This document shows positions 6,268-9,267 of a stretch of DNA of 9,267 nucleotides, piece after piece. How positions within the stretch are numbered: position 1 is the stretch's first letter; each line of letters opens with the position of its first letter. Position numbers and translations under genes: made by a program. Under the pieces are notes generated by a model. That model made no database searches, was not told the DNA's origin, and saw only the letters and a program-made list of their open reading frames with translations. The DNA is from Candidatus Omnitrophota bacterium (GTDB taxonomy: Bacteria > Omnitrophota > Gorgyraeia > Gygaellales > Profunditerraquicolaceae). The stretch is taken from NCBI GenBank assembly GCA_016938245.1, contig JAFGUY010000053.1, positions 1-9,267 of the forward strand, in the 5' to 3' direction.

Positions 6268-6828
6268 TTAAAACTCCAGTATCTCTTTCTCTTTATTCTT
6301 TAAGAGCTCGTCAACCCTAGCAATATATTTATCAACATGTTTCTGCAATTCATCTATACCGCGGAACTTATCATCTTCAGAAATAAATTTATCCTTCCCC
6401 AATTTCTCCAGATGTTCTTTAGCATCACGCCTTATAGTACGTAACGAAATTCTTCCTTCTTCCGACATCTTATGTATAACCTTAGCCAGCTCCTGGCGCC
6501 TATCCTTAGAAAGCTGCGGCACTGATAGCCTTATTACCTTACCGTCATTAGAGGGATTAATCCCTAAATTTGATTTCATTATCGCCTTTTCTATATCAGG
6601 TATTGCATTTATATCCCATGGCTGAATAACCAGAAGATGCGCATCCGGGGCAGATATAGAAGCCAGCTGTTTAAGTAAAGTCGGCGTGCCGTAATAATTA
6701 ACGTACATGCCTTCAACAAGGATTGGGCTTGCCCTGCCGGTACGTATTTCGGAGAATTCGCGGATTACCGATTCGAAGGCTTTTTTCATCTTTTCTTCCG
6801 TGCTATGTAAAATCTCTTTAGTGGTCAT
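6268..6828 (-). CDS. frr: Ribosome recycling factor
   Basis: The factor splits the post-termination ribosome together with EF-G. The product is 186 residues, the usual family size (about 185). Family motifs are EIRTGRASP at 27-35, NYYGTPTLL at 44-52, IQPWD at 68-72 and PQLSKDRRQEL at 103-113. The RRDA segment at 133-136 is in the basic face of the three-helix bundle. The ATG follows a strong AGGAGG with about 6 nt spacing. It lies 38 nt after pyrH, in its standard operon place, and its stop codon is 3 nt before the first tRNA-Lys end copy, suggesting read-through transcription into the tRNA cluster. Confidence 0.98.
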   Translation of the reverse strand: MTTKEILHSTEEKMKKAFESVIREFSEIRTGRASPILVEGMYVNYYGTPTLLKQLASISAPDAHLLVIQPWDINAIPDIEKAIMKSNLGINPSNDGKVIRLSVPQLSKDRRQELAKVIHKMSEEGRISLRTIRRDAKEHLEKLGKDKFISEDDKFRGIDELQKHVDKYIARVDELLKNKEKEILEF

Positions 6829-6866
6829 TTTATTCCTCCTACATCGCTTAAATTACTTCGCATTTT

Positions 6867-7586
6867 TTAAGCGACGATAGTTCCTATATTCTCTCCTAAA
6901 ACCACGCGCTTAATATTTCCGGGTCTGTTCAGATTGAATACTACGATGGGAAGCTTATTATCCATGCAAAGGCTTACTGCGGTTGCATCCATAACCTTCA
7001 AGCCCTTTTTCAATACTTCAATATATTTTAATTTTAGGAATTTCCTGGCGCTTTTTACTTTTAATGGGTCCGCAGAATATACCCCGTCAACCTGAGTAGC
7101 TTTAAGTATGGCGTCTGCGTTTATCTCCATTGCCCGCAAAGCCGCAGCTGTATCGGTGGTAAAATAAGGATTCCCTGTCCCTGCGACAAATATAACTACC
7201 CTGCCCTTCTCCAAATGCCTTATAGCGCGCCTTCTTATGTAAGGTTCGGCAATACGTTCCATATCTATGGCAGTCATAACTCGCGTAGGTACACCTGATT
7301 TTTCCAGAACATCCTGTAATGCTAGCCCATTGATAACGGTAGCTAACATTCCCATATAATCGGCTACGGACCTGTCCATGTTTAAACCGCGGGAAGCTGT
7401 ATTCTCTTGGCCGCGGAAAATATTACCTGCCCCTAAAACAACTGCCACATTAACCTTTAACCCGCGGATTTCTTTAATCTGGCGGGAGATAGATAATAAA
7501 ACACTGTGGTCTATGCCGTGAGTTTTCTTACCCTGCAAGGCTTCGCCGCTTAGTTTAAGGACTATTCTTTTGTAAACTGAAGTCAT
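6867..7586 (-). CDS. pyrH: Uridylate kinase (UMP kinase)
   Basis: This cytoplasmic enzyme phosphorylates UMP to UDP with ATP in pyrimidine nucleotide synthesis. The product is 239 residues, matching the bacterial amino-acid-kinase-type UMP kinase (E. coli 241), which is unrelated to eukaryotic UMP/CMP kinases. KLSGEAL is at 11-17, GAGNIFRG at 52-59 (alanine where many relatives have GGGN), DYMGMLATVINGLAL at 76-90, GTGNPYFTTDTAA at 136-148 and ATQVDGVYSADP at 163-174. It begins 5 nt after the tsf stop codon with only a weak ribosome binding site, so its translation is probably coupled to tsf. Confidence 0.98.
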   Translation of the reverse strand: MTSVYKRIVLKLSGEALQGKKTHGIDHSVLLSISRQIKEIRGLKVNVAVVLGAGNIFRGQENTASRGLNMDRSVADYMGMLATVINGLALQDVLEKSGVPTRVMTAIDMERIAEPYIRRRAIRHLEKGRVVIFVAGTGNPYFTTDTAAALRAMEINADAILKATQVDGVYSADPLKVKSARKFLKLKYIEVLKKGLKVMDATAVSLCMDNKLPIVVFNLNRPGNIKRVVLGENIGTIVA

Positions 7587-7591
7587 TGTTA

Positions 7592-8116
7592 TTATTCGCC
7601 AATCTTATAGCGCATAAACCGGCGGATGATTATATTCTCGCCGAGCTTAGCTACAATACTACCGAGGTAATCCTTTATAGTGATACTCGGATCTTTGACG
7701 AAGGCTTGATCTAATAAACAGTGATTCTTGTAAAATTCTTCCTTGCTCTTTTCGTTTTCCAACGCTTCTTTAGAAACATCCTCTTTTTTCAAATATAGAG
7801 GGCTTGTCGCGGCTATCTGCATGGCTACATCCTTGGTAAATTGAATAAAATCTTCATTGCGCGCCACAAAATCAGATTCACAATTTATCTCCAACAAAAC
7901 GCCGATTTTATTACCGTGATGCACGTAGGCCTCAATCCTTCCCTCTTTTGCTGCCTTGGACTGCTTCTTGGCAGCAATCTCCAAACCCTGTTTACGTAAT
8001 AAAACCGCCGCTTTCTTAATATCGCCCTTAGTCTCCTCAAGTGCCTTTTTACAATGCGCTACACTTGACGAAGTCATCTCCCTTAATTCCCTGATTAAAT
8101 CTACCGATATCTTCAC
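7592..8116 (-). CDS. tsf: Elongation factor Ts, short form, GTG start
   Basis: EF-Ts exchanges GDP for GTP on EF-Tu. I place the start at a GTG (8114-8116), 6 nt after GGGAGG, giving 174 residues. An in-frame ATG further up (8183-8185) would add 23 unrelated residues and run into rpsB, so I reject it. The N-terminal UBA-like part has LREMTSSSVAHCKKALEE (11-28), where most relatives have TGAGMMDCKKAL; the SSS and VAH replacements are notable. The EF-Tu-contacting segment NCESDFVARNEDF lies at 78-90, with Asp82 and Phe83 conserved. The C-terminus LGENIIIRRF (158-167) is typical. The length resembles the short single-core forms such as Thermus (196), not the 283-residue E. coli protein. It starts 22 nt after the rpsB stop codon. 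Confidence 0.96.
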   Translation of the reverse strand: MKISVDLIRELREMTSSSVAHCKKALEETKGDIKKAAVLLRKQGLEIAAKKQSKAAKEGRIEAYVHHGNKIGVLLEINCESDFVARNEDFIQFTKDVAMQIAATSPLYLKKEDVSKEALENEKSKEEFYKNHCLLDQAFVKDPSITIKDYLGSIVAKLGENIIIRRFMRYKIGE

Positions 8117-8138
8117 CCAACCCCTCCCTATTACTTTT

Positions 8139-9029
8139 TTATACCTTCCTTCTTGTCCTTGGCTTAAGCTCTGCTGCCTTAACATGGCCCTTCTTCAACT
8201 TACCCTCTTCTGCATCTACAGGCTCTATAGTCTCTACTATCTCTTCGATCTCTTTTATTTTTATCTCTTCTTCCGACAAAAGTACCGGCTCTGGCTGGCT
8301 CTCCTCTTCTTGAACCTTTACCCCTTCCTGGCTTAAATATGAAAGGAATTTCTTTCTACCTTCTATAATCGTATCCGTAATAATATTAGCCACAGCCTTA
8401 ATAGACTTAGTAGCGTCATCATTTCCGGGAATCGGATAATCTATTAAATCCGGATTAGAATTGGTATCGATTAAAGCAACGATCGGGATATGCAGCCTCC
8501 TGGCCTCTTTTACTGCCGTATCCTCCTTGCAAGTGTCAATAACAAACATTGCCTTAGGCATCCTCTCCATAGGCACAATTCCGGCAAAGTTCTTATTCAA
8601 CTTAGCCAACTCCTTCTCTAAAGCAGCGACCTCTTTCTTGGTAAGCTTAGCAAATGTATCATCCTGCCGCATCTTCTCTATATCTTTAAGGCGATTTATG
8701 CTCTTCTTGATAGTAGCAAAATTAGTAAGCATTCCTCCCGGCCAACGGTCGGTTACATAATACATTCCGCAACGTATCGCCTCCTGTTGCATTACCTCTT
8801 GTGCCTGCTTTTTAGTACCTACAAAAAGGACAAATTCGCCCTTAGAAGTTATATCCATAAGGAAATCCCGGGCACGGTTAATACACTCCTCGGTCTTCTC
8901 AAGGTCTATAATGTAAATGCCGCTTCTTGAGCCGAAAATAAACTTTTTCATCTTCGGGTTCCAACGTTTAGTCTGGTGCCCGAAATGCACACCTGCTTCC
9001 AACAATTGCTTAATTAAATCTGATGGCAC
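8139..9029 (-). CDS. rpsB: Small ribosomal subunit protein S2 (uS2), extended C-terminus, GTG start
   Basis: S2 is a structural protein of the 30S subunit. The 296-residue product shows the S2 core: LLEAGVHFGHQTKRWNPKM (9-27), FIFGSRSGIYIIDLEKT (30-46), GTKKQAQ (71-77), RWPGGMLTNF (95-104), ERMPKAMFVIDT (155-166) and ALIDTNSNPDLIDYPIPGND (185-204). The core ends near residue 232. The remaining 64 residues form a charged tail, acidic at about 238-275 and then basic (KLKKGHVKAAELKPRTRRKV) at the end, absent from E. coli S2 (241 residues). The start is a GTG at 9027-9029, 9 nt after GGGAGG. It is the first gene of the cluster, with a structured leader. Confidence 0.98.
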   Translation of the reverse strand: MPSDLIKQLLEAGVHFGHQTKRWNPKMKKFIFGSRSGIYIIDLEKTEECINRARDFLMDITSKGEFVLFVGTKKQAQEVMQQEAIRCGMYYVTDRWPGGMLTNFATIKKSINRLKDIEKMRQDDTFAKLTKKEVAALEKELAKLNKNFAGIVPMERMPKAMFVIDTCKEDTAVKEARRLHIPIVALIDTNSNPDLIDYPIPGNDDATKSIKAVANIITDTIIEGRKKFLSYLSQEGVKVQEEESQPEPVLLSEEEIKIKEIEEIVETIEPVDAEEGKLKKGHVKAAELKPRTRRKV

Positions 9030-9045
9030 GTTTTATTACCTCCCT

Positions 9046-9118
9046 TTTTCCCGCCAAGCTGTTTTTACAGGAGGCGGGATCCCGCACCGTATTTCTAATC
9101 TTCTTATTTGCGGGAAAA
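9046..9118 (-). promoter_or_regulatory. rpsB leader with competing stem-loops
   Basis: The transcribed leader holds three related segments: TTTTCCCGC (9118-9110), the palindrome GCGGGATCCCGC (9085-9074) and GGCGGGAAAA (9055-9046). The first pairs perfectly over 9 bp with the third. Alternatively, TCCCGCC (9079-9073) pairs with GGCGGGA (9055-9049), with an inner CTGT/ACAG helix around an AAAA loop. The last arm ends about 4 nt before the GGGAGG ribosome binding site of rpsB (9044-9039). Such exclusive pairings are what an autoregulated ribosomal-protein leader would show; S2 is known to repress rpsB-tsf in E. coli. Function here is inferred. Confidence 0.55.
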
Positions 9119-9138
9119 TTGTTGATATTTGCTCTCCT

Positions 9139-9166
9139 TTGAAAACATTTAAATTTATATTATACT
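9139..9166 (+). promoter_or_regulatory. Candidate divergent promoter (TTGAAA-N16-TATACT)
   Basis: TTGAAA at 9139-9144 and TATACT at 9161-9166 are separated by 16 nt on the plus strand. It overlaps the candidate minus-strand -10 box and would transcribe out of the window to the right, through the hairpin at 9227-9251. No plus-strand gene is visible before the window ends. Confidence 0.35.
9159..9164 (-). promoter_or_regulatory. Candidate -10 box for rpsB operon
   Basis: A perfect TATAAT is read on the minus strand about 130 nt upstream of the rpsB start codon, in a very AT-rich stretch. No good -35 match lies 16-18 nt upstream, so the promoter call rests on the -10 box and the position at the head of the operon. 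Confidence 0.45.
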
Positions 9167-9226
9167 GAATAACGGAAAAGGGTAATATGCTAAAATTGCT
9201 GGAAAAATAAAGCGGCATGAGGTAAC

Positions 9227-9251
9227 CTTTGGTTAAGAACATTAACCAAAG
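9227..9251. repeat. Perfect 10-bp stem-loop at window edge
   Basis: CTTTGGTTAA (9227-9236) and TTAACCAAAG (9242-9251) form a perfect inverted repeat around GAACA. A second, smaller one follows at 9254-9267 (CTGTA, ACCC, TACAG). Neither is followed by a T-run on either strand within the window. It may be part of a leader, an operator or the end of a repeat element that continues beyond the window. Confidence 0.75.
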
Positions 9252-9267
9252 TCCTGTAACCCTACAG

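Noticed and set aside
7592..8185. Longer tsf beginning at the upstream ATG (197 residues)
   Set aside because: The extra 23 residues are unlike EF-Ts and overlap the end of rpsB; the GTG at 8114-8116 has a strong GGGAGG and starts at the family N-terminus.
9036..9242. 68-residue minus-strand open frame upstream of rpsB
   Set aside because: It overlaps the candidate promoter and the structured leader, has no recognised motif and runs into the rpsB ribosome binding site; most likely non-coding.

Overview
The window is a bacterial chromosome segment in which every recognisable gene lies on the minus strand, so transcription runs from about 9.16 kb down to position 127. It is moderately AT-rich. 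Genes are packed with stop-to-start gaps of -4 to about 40 nt, and most have clear GGAGG-type ribosome binding sites. The gene set suggests an uncultured Gram-negative lineage of the Omnitrophota/PVC/Elusimicrobia kind: a short EF-Ts, a YvcK with a membrane anchor, an HPr with both phosphorylation sites, and a lone PTS IIA. That placement is inference from gene content and order; no rRNA is present to settle it.

Region 1 (9267-6268) is a translation and ribosome block: a leader with a candidate promoter and competing stem-loops, then rpsB (S2), tsf (EF-Ts), pyrH (UMP kinase) and frr (ribosome recycling factor). This is the widely conserved rpsB-tsf-pyrH-frr order.

Region 2 (6267-5813) is a tRNA cluster read in the same direction: tRNA-Lys(UUU), tRNA-Leu(UAG) and tRNA-Gly(GCC). 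The intact tRNA-Lys is flanked by extra copies of its own ends. A copy of its first 13 nt lies just after frr, and a copy of its last 16 nt lies 100 bp further on, with strong hairpins in the spacers.

Region 3 (5772-2049) is a regulatory phosphotransferase block: a PTS IIA (PtsN-like), a membrane-anchored YvcK/CofD-like protein, HPr and Enzyme I. No sugar permease (IIB/IIC) and no HPr kinase is present. Enzyme I would pass phosphate from PEP to HPr and then to the IIA protein, which suggests regulation rather than sugar uptake. YvcK beside HPr recalls the yvcK-crh neighbourhood of Bacillus.

Region 4 (2052-127) holds a sugar-phosphate nucleotidylyltransferase and metK (S-adenosylmethionine synthetase). 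The nucleotidylyltransferase has no ATG, GTG or TTG codon ahead of its essential nucleotide-binding loop. Its only sensible start is an ATA inside an ATAA overlap with the ptsI stop codon, preceded by an ideally spaced AAGGAG. Downstream of metK is a four-copy 7-bp tandem repeat and then no recognisable gene.

I see no CRISPR array, transposase, phage gene or obvious defence system. The most unusual points are the AUA start, the nested tRNA-Lys end duplications and the competing stems of the rpsB leader.
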